Shown: positions 37,278 through 46,260 of the stretch, piece by piece
Position numbering within the stretch: position 1 is the stretch's first letter
Layout: every line of letters starts with the position of its first letter
Assembly: GCF_014077095.1 (NCBI RefSeq)
Contig: NZ_JACGVG010000015.1
Location: 91,382-155,381 of the forward strand
Origin: Colwellia sp. MB02u-6
GTDB taxonomy: Bacteria; Pseudomonadota; Gammaproteobacteria; Enterobacterales; Alteromonadaceae
Direction of reading: 5' to 3'
DNA length: 64,000 nt
Translations under genes and position numbers: made by a program
The notes under the pieces: model-generated
What the model was told of the DNA's origin: nothing
What the model saw: the letters and a program-made list of their open reading frames with translations, nothing else
Database searches by the model: none

Positions 37278-37616
37278 TTACTCAGTGCCTGTTTTTAACT
37301 CTATAGAGATAACTTTTGGCCAGATATAAGAAAAAAGCCAATTTACGAAGAAATAAACCACAAGCAGTACTATAATACGAACGTCTGAGTCATAGCCGCT
37401 AAATTCTACTAGTTGCTTACCCGTAAGCATTAAAAATATTAATGTCGCTAAAAAAATAGCAAACCAGATACTTTTGGACTTTCCTGTTGAAACACAAAGG
37501 CTACCACAGCTTTTACACTTTACCTCAGAGAGTCCAAACCGTTTAAGTGGTAACAACTTGTTTACATCACTTTTTGCAATAAGTGCATTTTGACAATTTG
37601 GACAAAGAATATTCAT
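37278..37616 (-). CDS. Zinc-ribbon membrane protein, unknown function
   Basis: 112 aa. Two CxxC pairs (CPNC at 5-8 and CKSC near 34-37) form a zinc ribbon at the N-terminus. Two hydrophobic helices follow (IWFAIFLATLIFLMLTG and IIVLLVVYFFVNWLFSYIW). I do not recognise a specific family. It lies 83 bp downstream of the oxidoreductase gene on the same strand. Confidence 0.6.
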   Translation of the reverse strand: MNILCPNCQNALIAKSDVNKLLPLKRFGLSEVKCKSCGSLCVSTGKSKSIWFAIFLATLIFLMLTGKQLVEFSGYDSDVRIIVLLVVYFFVNWLFSYIWPKVISIELKTGTE

Positions 37617-37699
37617 TTTAAACCTTACAGCTATTTCAGCAGGACAATATGGCTGGCTAAAGTAAGCGACACGGCAGCAAAAAACAAATTTTATTTGTC

Positions 37700-38752
37700 C
37701 TATTTCAGTCGTTCATCGTTTTTAGCTGTAGATATCATAATTTTTTTACCACTCTTACTGCTTATTCCTGCTAATTCAAGTATGTTTAAAACCTCTACTG
37801 CATCTGCTGGATTAACTGGATTAAAACCGGCTAACTTTAAAGCTTGAGCAATTTCTAAGTAGTATCGGGTGTAGCAACCCCGCTCAGTTTCTATCGCTGC
37901 ATTCGAAAATTCAGTGTATAGATGACCATAGTTTTCCTCATTTTCGACACCATACAAGGAATTTATTGGGCTTATCCTCTTTTTTAGTTGCTCTTCTTGC
38001 GGGTCAAAACCATATTTAATGAAACTTCCTTTTGTTCCTTCAATACGAAAGCGCATATTGGGAGCCGCTGAAAATGAACTTGCATGGAGAACAACCTCAA
38101 GATTTTCATAATGAAGTTGCACGTGAAAGTAGTCCGTGGTTTGAGAGTTTGCTCTTAATGGTAAACATCTTGCCGTTAATGCCTCAGGCAAACCAAAAAT
38201 ATTGATTGCTTGATCCACTAAATGTGAGCCTAAATCAAACCATATTCCAGAGCCCTTTCCTGCTTGTTCTCTCCATCTTTGCCTAACGGTTGGGCGAAAA
38301 CGATCATAATGAGATTCAAAGTATCGAACATCTCCAAGTTGATTGTTTTTTAAGAGCTTTTTAACCGTTAAAAAATCGCCATCCCACCGCCTGTTATGAA
38401 AAACAGACAGTAATAAAGCCTGCTTTTTAGCTAGGTCTACTAGTTCCTGCGCTTCTGCACTGGTGGTAACCATAGGTTTTTCTATAACAACATTAATGCC
38501 ATGTTCTAAGCACAATTTTGCTAAGGAATAATGCACATTATTTGGTGCTGTGATGACAATTAATTCAAGGTTTGCACTCGTTATTAACGCTTGTGCCGTA
38601 TCAAAAATGGCAATGTTAGGATGTTGCTCCCTTACTAATTTTTTTTGAGAACTATTTATCGCTACTATTTCCATATATTCTGATGCTTCTATCAGGGGAA
38701 TATGAAATGTTTTAGCTGAATATCCGTATCCTATTACACCAACTTTTATCAT
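37700..38752 (-). CDS. Gfo/Idh/MocA family oxidoreductase
   Basis: 350 aa NAD(P)-dependent sugar-type dehydrogenase. The N-terminal Rossmann motif is VGVIGYGYSAKTFH, followed by the family signature VIEKPMVTTSAEAQELVDLA with the catalytic-site EKP lysine, and GSHLVDQAINIFG with the active-site His. It resembles the YdgJ/YhhX-type subgroup. The substrate cannot be told, and there are no sugar genes nearby. An AT-rich gap separates it from the next genes upstream. Confidence 0.85.
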   Translation of the reverse strand: MIKVGVIGYGYSAKTFHIPLIEASEYMEIVAINSSQKKLVREQHPNIAIFDTAQALITSANLELIVITAPNNVHYSLAKLCLEHGINVVIEKPMVTTSAEAQELVDLAKKQALLLSVFHNRRWDGDFLTVKKLLKNNQLGDVRYFESHYDRFRPTVRQRWREQAGKGSGIWFDLGSHLVDQAINIFGLPEALTARCLPLRANSQTTDYFHVQLHYENLEVVLHASSFSAAPNMRFRIEGTKGSFIKYGFDPQEEQLKKRISPINSLYGVENEENYGHLYTEFSNAAIETERGCYTRYYLEIAQALKLAGFNPVNPADAVEVLNILELAGISSKSGKKIMISTAKNDERLK

Positions 38753-39605
38753 GTAAAAATAACCTATTTTTATGACCAGATGAATTCATCAAAAACTAAA
38801 ATATCATTAAAAAAAAGTGTAGCACAATAAAGCCAACGAAAAATGAGCGAAGGCCAACTATTCCCTGTATTTTAATCAACTTATTATGTGCTGATATAAA
38901 ACACTTATTTAGCTAAGTAATCATATAAACCTCTACGTTACTTACCAAAGCCTGCCAGTGCAATTGGCTTTTTAATTAACTTTTCTAGCGATATTTTTAT
39001 TAGTCAAATAGGGATAAGTAAGTGCATCAACCAAATGATATCCATTAGCCAACTAGGAGAGAATTTTACGGTATCATTTTAACGTCACTGTAAATACTAG
39101 GCAAGGATCACCGCCGCAATATGGTGCTGTTAATAAGATGTCCTTGGGCATTAATATCATCGCGGTAACGCTTATTTATTCGAGCATAAATAGCCTTGGC
39201 CTCATCAATAAAAAAGCACTACATAGCTGTACTTACTTATCATGACATAAGCGCTCACACCAATGTTAACTACTTGTCAAAGCTAAGCATTTATCTGTGC
39301 TCAAGCTTGTCTGTGTGTAAAGCTTTTGCCACTACTTTTATTTTCAAGCAAAGAAAAGTACGTCAACATAGTGTCCAGTGAGGTATATAGTAGCTCATAT
39401 CTGATCTTACTCTTTTGAATATTGTCGCAGAAATAATAGTACAAATATGAGTTCAGTTTTGCCACAAAGTCGACATAATTCATCAGTTAAAATTATCCAA
39501 TCTTATGATCATGTTGATGTGAAAGCAGTCATTATTAAACTTAAGACTAAGGACTGAGGACTGAGGACTGAGGACTTTTTTAAAAAATGATTTCAATTGA
39601 ATAAC
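38753..39605. other. Gene-poor region with a short gene remnant
   Basis: No intact gene. On the minus strand at about 39113-39217 a 30-odd codon frame has protein-like content (DEAKAIYARINKRYRDDIN, ending LRR and TGA) but no start, so it looks like the tail of a lost gene. A 7-bp tandem repeat lies at 39545-39576. Short frames at 39196-39483 on both strands overlap one another and look accidental. Confidence 0.45.
39545..39576. repeat. 7-bp tandem repeat GACTGAG
   Basis: Units GACTAAG, GACTGAG, GACTGAG and GACTGAG, then GACT, followed by a T-run. It lies just past the 3' end of the small membrane gene at 39606-39890. Confidence 0.75.
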
Positions 39606-39890
39606 TCAAGTTTTATTACTAAAAAGCCTTAATAATGAACAGAAAACACTGTGCGCTATGGTTCTGTCTTTATGAGCAGCGGCATCCATTATTTCATCAC
39701 CAAAAAATATTGATAAAAATGTAACTACCGCACTAATGAGTAAAATACTCCAATATGGATAAGGCTCAAATAAAATATGCTTTAATAATTTAGTAAAAAA
39801 TGCCAAGTCATAAATATTTGAGTGCTGAGAAAACATGTAAAAATTGATGTCTAAAGCAACAAACCAAAGCACTATTTGTGTATAAGTCAT
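39606..39890 (-). CDS. Small membrane protein, unknown
   Basis: 94 aa with two hydrophobic stretches: MTYTQIVLWFVALDINFYMF and YWSILLISAVVTFLSIFFG. A charged C-terminus with GDEIMDAAAHKDRTIAHS follows. No family recognised. It stands alone in a gene-poor region, and coding status rests on length and composition only. Confidence 0.45.
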   Translation of the reverse strand: MTYTQIVLWFVALDINFYMFSQHSNIYDLAFFTKLLKHILFEPYPYWSILLISAVVTFLSIFFGDEIMDAAAHKDRTIAHSVFCSLLRLFSNKT

Positions 39891-40232
39891 CTTAATGTTA
39901 AATAATAATCAAGTAGGAAAAACTAAGATAAAACCGCCATCAGCAATAGGTGCGCATAATACGAAAAAACTCTCACTCAGAACTTAAACACCAGAGTCAT
40001 TAGCAGCATCATACTTCCAGATCATATATCAAAAATAGGTTAAAATAATTAACTCCAGAGCCAAAACTTCAAGTAAACTTTCTTTTTGCACCTGACATCT
40101 AAAATTAAAATAACATTAATTATCAATCAGTTGGGTGTCACTTCCAGCTAGAGTTAGAGCGATGTAAAAATATAGCATTAAAATTTATCAGCCAACATAA
40201 GATTTCGGCTGAAGTGTCAGGTTAGATATTGA
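39891..40232. other. Intergenic, no gene seen
   Basis: AT-rich sequence without a plausible gene. A weak hairpin (CAGCC/GGCTG, about 40191-40213) just past the end of the channel gene may be its terminator on the minus strand; no strong T-tract follows. Confidence 0.5.
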
Positions 40233-40724
40233 TTACTTTTTTGACTGTTTTTGCTTTAGCTGTTCAACATGAACAATTAGTGTGTCAACTGTATCTTTTA
40301 ATAAATCGAGCTCGTCAAACGTCAAGTCATTTAACTGTTCGAGGTTGTATTCTATGGTATCAATAATCTGTTTATAGGGCCGCTGCATTGGTCTCATAAA
40401 ATAGGTAGTAACCGTTGCTACTATGGTTCCAAAGAACAACATAGAACCAATAACTATCCATAGGCCTCCAACTAACTGAGCCTTACCAGATATTGGTGCA
40501 TCAGCAATTCCAGCGGTAGAAAGTGCGGCTACCCCCCAATATAACGCCTCCCCATAAGAATTAATTGATGTTGCTTCAATACCCTGCTCTGCCAGGTATA
40601 TACCCGCAGAAAATATTAGCCACAACACAACTAATAAAAGCACCATTTTTTTAAAGGGAGTATGAATAGCTATATCATTAATGAACTTTTTAAAGCGCAC
40701 ATGTCGTTTAATTTTTCTCATCAT
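40233..40724 (-). CDS. Two-helix ion channel-like protein (Ion_trans_2 type)
   Basis: 163 aa. The layout is a basic N-terminus, helix 1 (VLLLVVLWLIFSAGIYLAE, about 28-46), a pore loop (YGEALYWGVAALST), helix 2 (VGGLWIVIGSMLFFGTIVAT, about 85-104) and a coiled cytoplasmic tail rich in Leu, Asp and Lys. That is the KcsA-like 2TM pore fold. The selectivity filter, normally TVGYG, reads TAGIAD at residues 70-75, so potassium selectivity is doubtful. It may be a non-selective channel or a sensor. No RCK domain follows, and there is no operon partner. Confidence 0.7.
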   Translation of the reverse strand: MMRKIKRHVRFKKFINDIAIHTPFKKMVLLLVVLWLIFSAGIYLAEQGIEATSINSYGEALYWGVAALSTAGIADAPISGKAQLVGGLWIVIGSMLFFGTIVATVTTYFMRPMQRPYKQIIDTIEYNLEQLNDLTFDELDLLKDTVDTLIVHVEQLKQKQSKK

Positions 40725-41467
40725 GTCGTTAACTCATGTAAAAATAATAATTAGATTATACGAAGTAATACCTAAATAAAGGCTGGTCATAGTTGGCTAT
40801 AATCTGAACATAAGCTAGCCAGAAGTTAAAAAATTTCTTGGTTTGTTGGGAGCGATTAATCACAATTTACTGTTCTGTCACTCCCACTGTAAGCATTATC
40901 TCTGGAACGGCTGAAACGTTAAATAAGCTTGAGTCCAAACCTGAAAAACCTAATAAGAAAGTTGAAAATTAAATGTCAGATGCACTGTTAAACAGCCTAT
41001 CTGACTTTGCATTACGCATGCCTTTATAAATTTCATTAAATTTTTCAGAAAAAATATAACGTACGCATAACAATTATCAGCTACTACGCCGGTAACTAGG
41101 TGCTTTCAATTAGTATATTAATTTTAGTAGAGGGTTTGAGGTTTTTCAATTAACTATATGTATTAGTTAATTTATAGATACCCTCATTAATTTTTCCGGT
41201 AATGAGATATACCATGGGTTTGAAATATTATTGTGCTAGCTTTATAAAGACATCAATCTAAATTTTTTTGCCAAACTCAGAGCAACGCCTTAGTACCGAG
41301 CCAGTGATGAGCCATGATAAAATAAGCGGAAAACCCATCAGACTGATTTCCCTTGTTATACACTTAATTTATCGACAGCCGTTATGATCTATTTTTACAG
41401 TGGAGCTAAAAAATAAAATCATTTATTTAGCCACAATTTTTTGATCTATGCTCTAGCGATACATTTC
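40725..41467. other. Gene-poor region with a possible gene remnant
   Basis: No intact gene. On the plus strand a frame at 40811-40972 reads protein-like (LVCWERLITIYCSV, then ETLNKLESKPEKPNKK, TAA) but has no ATG; a TTG at 40838 is the only possible start. It could be a small gene or the tail of a lost one. Nothing else is visible. Confidence 0.4.
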
Positions 41468-42415
41468 TTAATTTTTTTCAAACACTGTCACTCTGAGCTT
41501 TCGATCGACATTCTCATCAGGAAAGTCACACTCACTGGTAAAGCGATCAATCATTTTCAACGTATGAGTCGATGCTGTAATAATTTCGGCATCTGACTGA
41601 TCCCACGTTGCATCAAAGCGATGAAACATGCAAATCAACCAGCCTCCTGGGTTTAAAAGCTTTGAGCATAGACTGACCAATCTCGAAAAATCTTGCCCTT
41701 TAGGTTGATGCTCTGAATGAGGTGACTTATACACTTTTGGCGGCGGATCTAAAATAATACCGTCGAAAGTCTGGCCACGCTTTATCGCTTTAGGTAAATG
41801 CTTATAGATATCACCTTGTATAAAGCTGCGAGTACCAAGGTCAAGGCCATTTTTTTTGTAGCTTTTTTCGATACGGGGTAACAAATCTTTCGATTTATCC
41901 AAATGAATAGCGGCTTTTGCACCACCTTTTAAAGCAGCGATACCGAGACTACCAGTGAATGAAAATAAGTTGAGAACACGGCGCCCCTCACTGTTATTAG
42001 CTAACCATTTTCGCACTGGACGCGCGTCAAGATACAAACCGCAGTTATGCATCGCATCAGGTAGTAAACTATAATAAACACCATATTCTTTAACAAATTC
42101 TGGAGCGTCAGAAAAATCACCATGCAGCGTAAACATCCTTTCCTTCAACCGTAACCCAAGTAATTGGTCACCTTTGGCGAGAATGAGCGTGAAGGGAAAG
42201 TGCTGTAGCAGTGCATCTTTAATCGCATCAAGATCCTCACGAATATCCTCTTTATATTCAACCAAGGCCATCGTACCAAATTTTTCAATAACAACACCTT
42301 TTGCGCCTTCAGCGTAACCATGAAAAACACGCCAACAATCAAATTCATCAGACTCATGTAAAAATTTTCGATCCGTCCATGCTTTTGCGATTAAATCATG
42401 CCAGTTAATTGTCAA
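41468..42415 (-). CDS. RlmI/RlmK-like SAM-dependent methyltransferase
   Basis: 315 aa methyltransferase of the RlmI/RlmK group (COG1092). SAM motif LNLFSFTGSLGIAALKGGA with acidic residue HLDKSKD, and catalytic IILDPPPKVYK. The N-terminus lacks a PUA domain and instead has an RlmK-like beta region (GAKGVVIEKFGTMALVEY). The GLYLDARPVRKWL segment matches the DQR/DHR segments of RlmI and RlmK. An RNA substrate is likely but unknown. The gene is monocistronic, with repeat DNA upstream. Confidence 0.85.
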   Translation of the reverse strand: MTINWHDLIAKAWTDRKFLHESDEFDCWRVFHGYAEGAKGVVIEKFGTMALVEYKEDIREDLDAIKDALLQHFPFTLILAKGDQLLGLRLKERMFTLHGDFSDAPEFVKEYGVYYSLLPDAMHNCGLYLDARPVRKWLANNSEGRRVLNLFSFTGSLGIAALKGGAKAAIHLDKSKDLLPRIEKSYKKNGLDLGTRSFIQGDIYKHLPKAIKRGQTFDGIILDPPPKVYKSPHSEHQPKGQDFSRLVSLCSKLLNPGGWLICMFHRFDATWDQSDAEIITASTHTLKMIDRFTSECDFPDENVDRKLRVTVFEKN

Positions 42416-43011
42416 TTCTATGCCCTGCCCGTAAGTATTTTTTAGTGTTGATTCCCTCCTAAAATTACTTAAATAAAAGGATGCGGGACTCTAACTTATT
42501 GAGCTGGCATTATAACGAACCATAGCTTGTGTTAATACTGATATCCACACAGAAACAAAACTCCCTGCCAAAATATATCTTTTTCACATACGTCTTACTA
42601 GACTAGTGATAATAACTTGTGATAAATAGTTAGCTATTTATCTTTGGCCCATGACAGTAATCACCGCTTTACGGTTGTCGGACTAAAGTCCGATCTACAA
42701 AAAACGCCTATCGCTGCATAATCACTCGCAAGCACTATGTAGGTTGGACTTTAGTCCATCAAGTTAAATGAAATTTAACAGTTATTGGCTCAAATACCGA
42801 GTAACAAAAGTAATACATCGCTGCAATTTTTTTTGGCACATGACAGTAATCACTGGCTGTACGGTTAATGGAATAAAGTCCGACCTACAAAAAAACACCT
42901 AACGCTATATTATTACCTGTAAAAGCCATTTTGGCTAACATACTCATTTTCTCTCTAAGCCTCTAAACAGTAACTTTCATCACCTAGTAGCAGTGTTGTA
43001 CAAAAAGCTAT
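42416..43011. repeat. Intergenic region with family I elements
   Basis: A complete family I element in forward orientation at 42738-42889 (TGTAGGTTGGACTTTAGTCC at the left, ATAAAGTCCGACCTACA at the right). It is preceded by the right part of another copy ending at 42699 (CGGACTAAAGTCCGATCTAC). The 38-bp linker between them resembles the linkers of the 20.6 kb triplicate, so this is probably a decayed tandem pair. Confidence 0.7.
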
Positions 43012-44178
43012 TTACAAATACGTTTTTTCAGCCTTAGTTACCTTCTCTAAATAACGACGAGATTCTACCTTGGGGTGCTTTTTAGTGAGCAGATAATAAA
43101 CCACTTTAGGCGATTTAGTATTGAGTACTTTCATCGCGGTTTTACGATTACCATGAAAGGTTTTTAATACATTGCCGCTGCCACCATTGTAAGCTGAAAT
43201 AATGGCGTAATGACGACTGGTGGCATTGCTGACATCTTTCAAATAATTGTTATTGAGAATGTGTAAATAGGCTGAGCCAATATCAATATTAAACTCAGGA
43301 TCAAAAAGTTGCTGCTTGCTTGGCATACCTTTTTTATTTTTAATACGTTGAAAAACATCGGCTCCAGCGGTTCTAGGCACAACTTGCATCAAACCATAGG
43401 CATTAGCGGTACTTACAGCAAATGGGTTAAAACTACTTTCGATTTCAATGATGCCGTAGATCAGCTCTGGTGATATTTGATAACGATTAGCCGCCGCAAG
43501 CACATGTTTACTGTATTTTTGTTCACGTAAGTGTTGATGTTTTTCAACCATTTTAATTCTAACAGCATAAATTTTTTTTCTATTTTTGTTATATTTCTGT
43601 AAATTAAATTCTGTTAAATACTTAGAAAATCGATTAGCACGCCATGGGTATTGAATAGGCTTATTGTCGCGATCAACCACCTGTTGGTACAAATATGGTT
43701 TGCCGGAGAGTTGTGGCGCTTCGCTTGAAAATATATCAGTTTTTCGAGGATCTGATGTTGCTAATAAAGTAGTCACAATGGCACGCTGTAAATTGTGCAA
43801 GGTTTTAGCCTGAGACTGAGCCGCTAAAGTTTCAATTAAAATGCTACCTTTTTCAAAATCAACAATGGCACGCGCTTGGTAGTCGTTAGTATATTTAACC
43901 AGTTTTTTATTACTCGGTATTTGAGGCTTAGCTTCGCCCCACACATCACCTATATGATGACTTAACTCTTTAAGCAACACCTTGATATTATTAATATCTT
44001 GCTGAATAAGCCGATTAGTTTCAACCGTTTGATGAGCAATGGTAATAAAATCAGTATCGTTAGCATTTATTTGTTTAATTAAGCTTTCAGCACTACGAAT
44101 TGAACTGAGGTTGGGTATGCTCTTACAACTGGTTAAACTCATGACTATAAATAACAACAACACTTTTTTAAACATCAT
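43012..44178 (-). CDS. mltC: Membrane-bound lytic murein transglycosylase C
   Basis: 388 aa lipoprotein that cleaves peptidoglycan glycan strands with formation of anhydro-muramic acid ends. Signal peptide with lipobox LTSC (Cys18). The N-terminal MltC domain (DUF3393) extends to about residue 200. The SLT domain carries the catalytic Glu247 in IEIESSFNPFAVS, then AYGLMQVVPRTAG and AYNGGSGNV. An AAAGG ribosome site precedes two adjacent ATG codons (44178 and 44175), and either may be used. Confidence 0.92.
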   Translation of the reverse strand: MMFKKVLLLFIVMSLTSCKSIPNLSSIRSAESLIKQINANDTDFITIAHQTVETNRLIQQDINNIKVLLKELSHHIGDVWGEAKPQIPSNKKLVKYTNDYQARAIVDFEKGSILIETLAAQSQAKTLHNLQRAIVTTLLATSDPRKTDIFSSEAPQLSGKPYLYQQVVDRDNKPIQYPWRANRFSKYLTEFNLQKYNKNRKKIYAVRIKMVEKHQHLREQKYSKHVLAAANRYQISPELIYGIIEIESSFNPFAVSTANAYGLMQVVPRTAGADVFQRIKNKKGMPSKQQLFDPEFNIDIGSAYLHILNNNYLKDVSNATSRHYAIISAYNGGSGNVLKTFHGNRKTAMKVLNTKSPKVVYYLLTKKHPKVESRRYLEKVTKAEKTYL

Positions 44179-44231
44179 ACAACGACCTTTAATTTATTTA
44201 CTTGCCACATAGCATTATATAGATTCGTCTA

Positions 44232-44429
44232 CTAAAAAGTACAAATAGGTAAATAATATAAAGCTAATGCTTTGCACTCTGCTTTTGTGACCTTTATCAA
44301 ACGAGTTGGACTCACTGTGTTAGCGCTAAGCCCAACACTTATCGTAACGGGGTTCATTAAACAATGTCTGTTATTTCGTGGTAGTTTGACCAGGTAAGTT
44401 AACCTTATTAAGAAAATAATTTGCCACAA
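44232..44429 (-). pseudogene. Possible GGDEF-domain C-terminal remnant
   Basis: A 65-codon frame whose middle reads NPVTISVGLSANT, then PTRLIKVTKAECKALALYYL and ends ICTF. This order resembles the end of a GGDEF diguanylate cyclase domain (VTISVGxS ... LIKxADKALY ... ICTF), somewhat scrambled. No GGDEF signature or upstream domain is present, so at best it is a decayed tail. The resemblance was judged by eye. Confidence 0.3.
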
Positions 44430-44507
44430 TTAAACCAAGTGACTCGCTACTATTAACCTTTGCTGTAAGTTGAAATCTAGAAGTGTGCTCCACATCATGG
44501 CGTATTA

Positions 44508-44813
44508 TTATGATTTTTCAGACGCACAATTCCAACATATTTCAAAAGACTGGGCATTTTTCTCTGAGCAGTTTGTGCAGGTCCAGTCCTCGCCATCGAT
44601 GTCACTCTGTGATGAGTTTAATATTTCTGACGCACGTTCCAAGTCGGCATCATCTGTAACCCAAACTTCAGGCCAAGAGTCGAAAGCGGAGATTTCTCCT
44701 ATAGCGCCCTGAGAAAATTCATTTTTAATAAATGTGCTTATTCCTTGTGCTTCAATAAGGTTTTTAACATTACTAACCAGTAAAAGACTTTCGTTGGAAT
44801 ACACTATCTTCAT
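44508..44813 (-). CDS. DUF2007 protein with C-terminal zinc finger
   Basis: 101 aa. The N-terminal two-thirds is a DUF2007 domain (MKIVYSNESLLLVSNVKN, LIEAQGISTFIKNE, EVWVTDDADLERASEIL), a ferredoxin-like fold of unknown role sometimes called putative signal transducing. The C-terminus is a RanBP2-like zinc ribbon, WTCTNCSEKN and EICWNC, with four Cys. The start at 44813 is preferred: GAGGTG lies nine bases upstream, whereas the GTG four codons earlier is part of that site. Confidence 0.82.
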   Translation of the reverse strand: MKIVYSNESLLLVSNVKNLIEAQGISTFIKNEFSQGAIGEISAFDSWPEVWVTDDADLERASEILNSSQSDIDGEDWTCTNCSEKNAQSFEICWNCASEKS

Positions 44814-45432
44814 AATTAAATTCACCTCAGCATTTAATCAGGGGAAACTTTCCTCTGATTTATTTTATATATTAATAACAAAACTTTGCCAGTATTACCA
44901 ATGCTCGCTTATAAATAAACTAGCTATTTGTCTTATTTTTCATCTCAAAAATAAATAATATCTAACTGTCCATAACAACAATGACTAAAATTGGATAATA
45001 TGAAAAAATCACTTTTTATAGATAATATTGCCAAGTGAATGTACCGCCAAAATCATGCAAAAACACCTTGATACTTATATCTAGTAAATAGTAGCAAGGT
45101 GTTGTTTATAAAACACTAAAACAGTTTGTTCGTGCTACACTGCTTTAGTGTTTTTTATTGGTTAATCGCGTTTTTGACAGGGCTTTATTAATACTACTTT
45201 ACTAGTGGCTAAGTCCAACGATGAGTATTCTTGCTGGTTTACATCGCTATAATTTTGTAAAACACGATCAGTTAGAAAATAGCTTCAAACTAGAGGCTGC
45301 CGCTTATATTGACCTAAGTATAAAAACTAGCAGACATGAGCAATGTCATAGATAATCTGTGTTAACAATAATATTTATGATCAAATAATAATGAAGTCAG
45401 ATTTATTAAGCGTAATTATATAAGGCTATTGA
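44814..45432. other. Intergenic region upstream of ABC operon
   Basis: Contains two consecutive hairpins (45061-45157, listed separately). A 44-codon frame at 45221-45355 (starts MSILAGLHRYNF) has no ribosome site and no recognised similarity, so I do not call it a gene. The ABC operon promoter should lie in the last 150 bp. Confidence 0.5.
45061..45157 (+). ncRNA. Candidate two-hairpin small RNA or terminator
   Basis: Hairpin 1 pairs AACACCTTG (45062-45070) with CAAGGTGTT (about 45095-45103). Hairpin 2 pairs AACACTAAA (45112-45120) with TTTAGTGTT (45144-45152) and is followed by a T-rich run. The second has terminator form, yet no plus-strand gene ends just upstream. This suggests a short non-coding transcript ending here, or an orphan terminator. 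No clear promoter was identified. Confidence 0.3.
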
Positions 45433-46260
45433 GTGAGTATTTTAACAGTTGAGCATATTAGTAAAAACTTTGGCGCTCTGCAGGCAGTAGATAATGTTAG
45501 CTTTGAAATTAGCCAAGGCGATATTGTTGGCTTTTTAGGTAAAAATGGCGCGGGTAAAACGACATTAATGCGCATGATAACCGCTTTTCTTGCCCCTTCT
45601 TCTGGCAGAATTTTCATTGATGGCGACGACATCACTAAACACTCGTTAACTATCCGGCAAAAAATTGGTTACCTACCCGAAAATCCGCCTTTGTATACCA
45701 ATATGACCGTGTTGCAGTATGTAAAGTTTGCGGCTGAAATAAAAGGCGTTGCCCCGAAAAAACAAGCCGTTCAGCTTGCTAAAGTATTAGAAGACTGCCA
45801 ATTAGAGCAGGTTAAACACAAAACTATTTCAACCTTATCTAAAGGCTATAAACAAAGAGTCGGTATTGCTCAAGCGATTATTCATGAACCTAAGTTACTT
45901 ATTTTAGATGAACCGACTAGCGGCCTTGACCCCATGCAAGTTCAACAAGTGTTAGCACTTATTAACAACCAAAAGGAACAAAGAACCGTATTACTGAGCA
46001 CACATACCTTGCCTGAAATTGAAAAAATAGCCCAACGTATTTTAATGATTAAATCTGGGCAACTTATTATTGATCAGTCATTAAAAACCTTGCTGAAAGG
46101 CAGTATAAATAGCACTGATGAAAACACTGCCAAAAATGAAAACAGCCAAGTTCAAGCATTAACTTTAGAGCAAATATTTTTTAACCATCACCAAGGGTCA
46201 GCACCTGTCTCATCAAAAACCCCCATACAAACGCCAAGCCAAAATGTAAGTAATTACTGA
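45433..46260 (+). CDS. ABC transporter ATP-binding protein (GldA-like)
   Basis: 275 aa ATPase of the ABC-2 type. Walker A GKNGAGKTT (36-44), signature LSKGYKQR, Walker B LILDEPTSGLDP, and H-loop STHTLPE. The start is GTG at 45433 with AAGG upstream. The C-terminal 50 residues after the ATPase core are polar and variable. The order ATPase, permease, auxiliary protein is that of GldA-GldF-GldG, originally from gliding bacteria but widespread in non-gliding proteobacteria. The stop overlaps the next start (TGATG). Confidence 0.9.
   Translation: MSILTVEHISKNFGALQAVDNVSFEISQGDIVGFLGKNGAGKTTLMRMITAFLAPSSGRIFIDGDDITKHSLTIRQKIGYLPENPPLYTNMTVLQYVKFAAEIKGVAPKKQAVQLAKVLEDCQLEQVKHKTISTLSKGYKQRVGIAQAIIHEPKLLILDEPTSGLDPMQVQQVLALINNQKEQRTVLLSTHTLPEIEKIAQRILMIKSGQLIIDQSLKTLLKGSINSTDENTAKNENSQVQALTLEQIFFNHHQGSAPVSSKTPIQTPSQNVSNY

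Noticed and set aside
39196..39483. Overlapping 60-codon frames on both strands
   Set aside because: They overlap each other in a low-complexity AT-rich area and have no ribosome sites or recognisable domains.
45221..45355. 44-codon ATG-led frame upstream of the ABC operon
   Set aside because: No ribosome binding site and no recognised similarity; kept only as a note in the intergenic entry.
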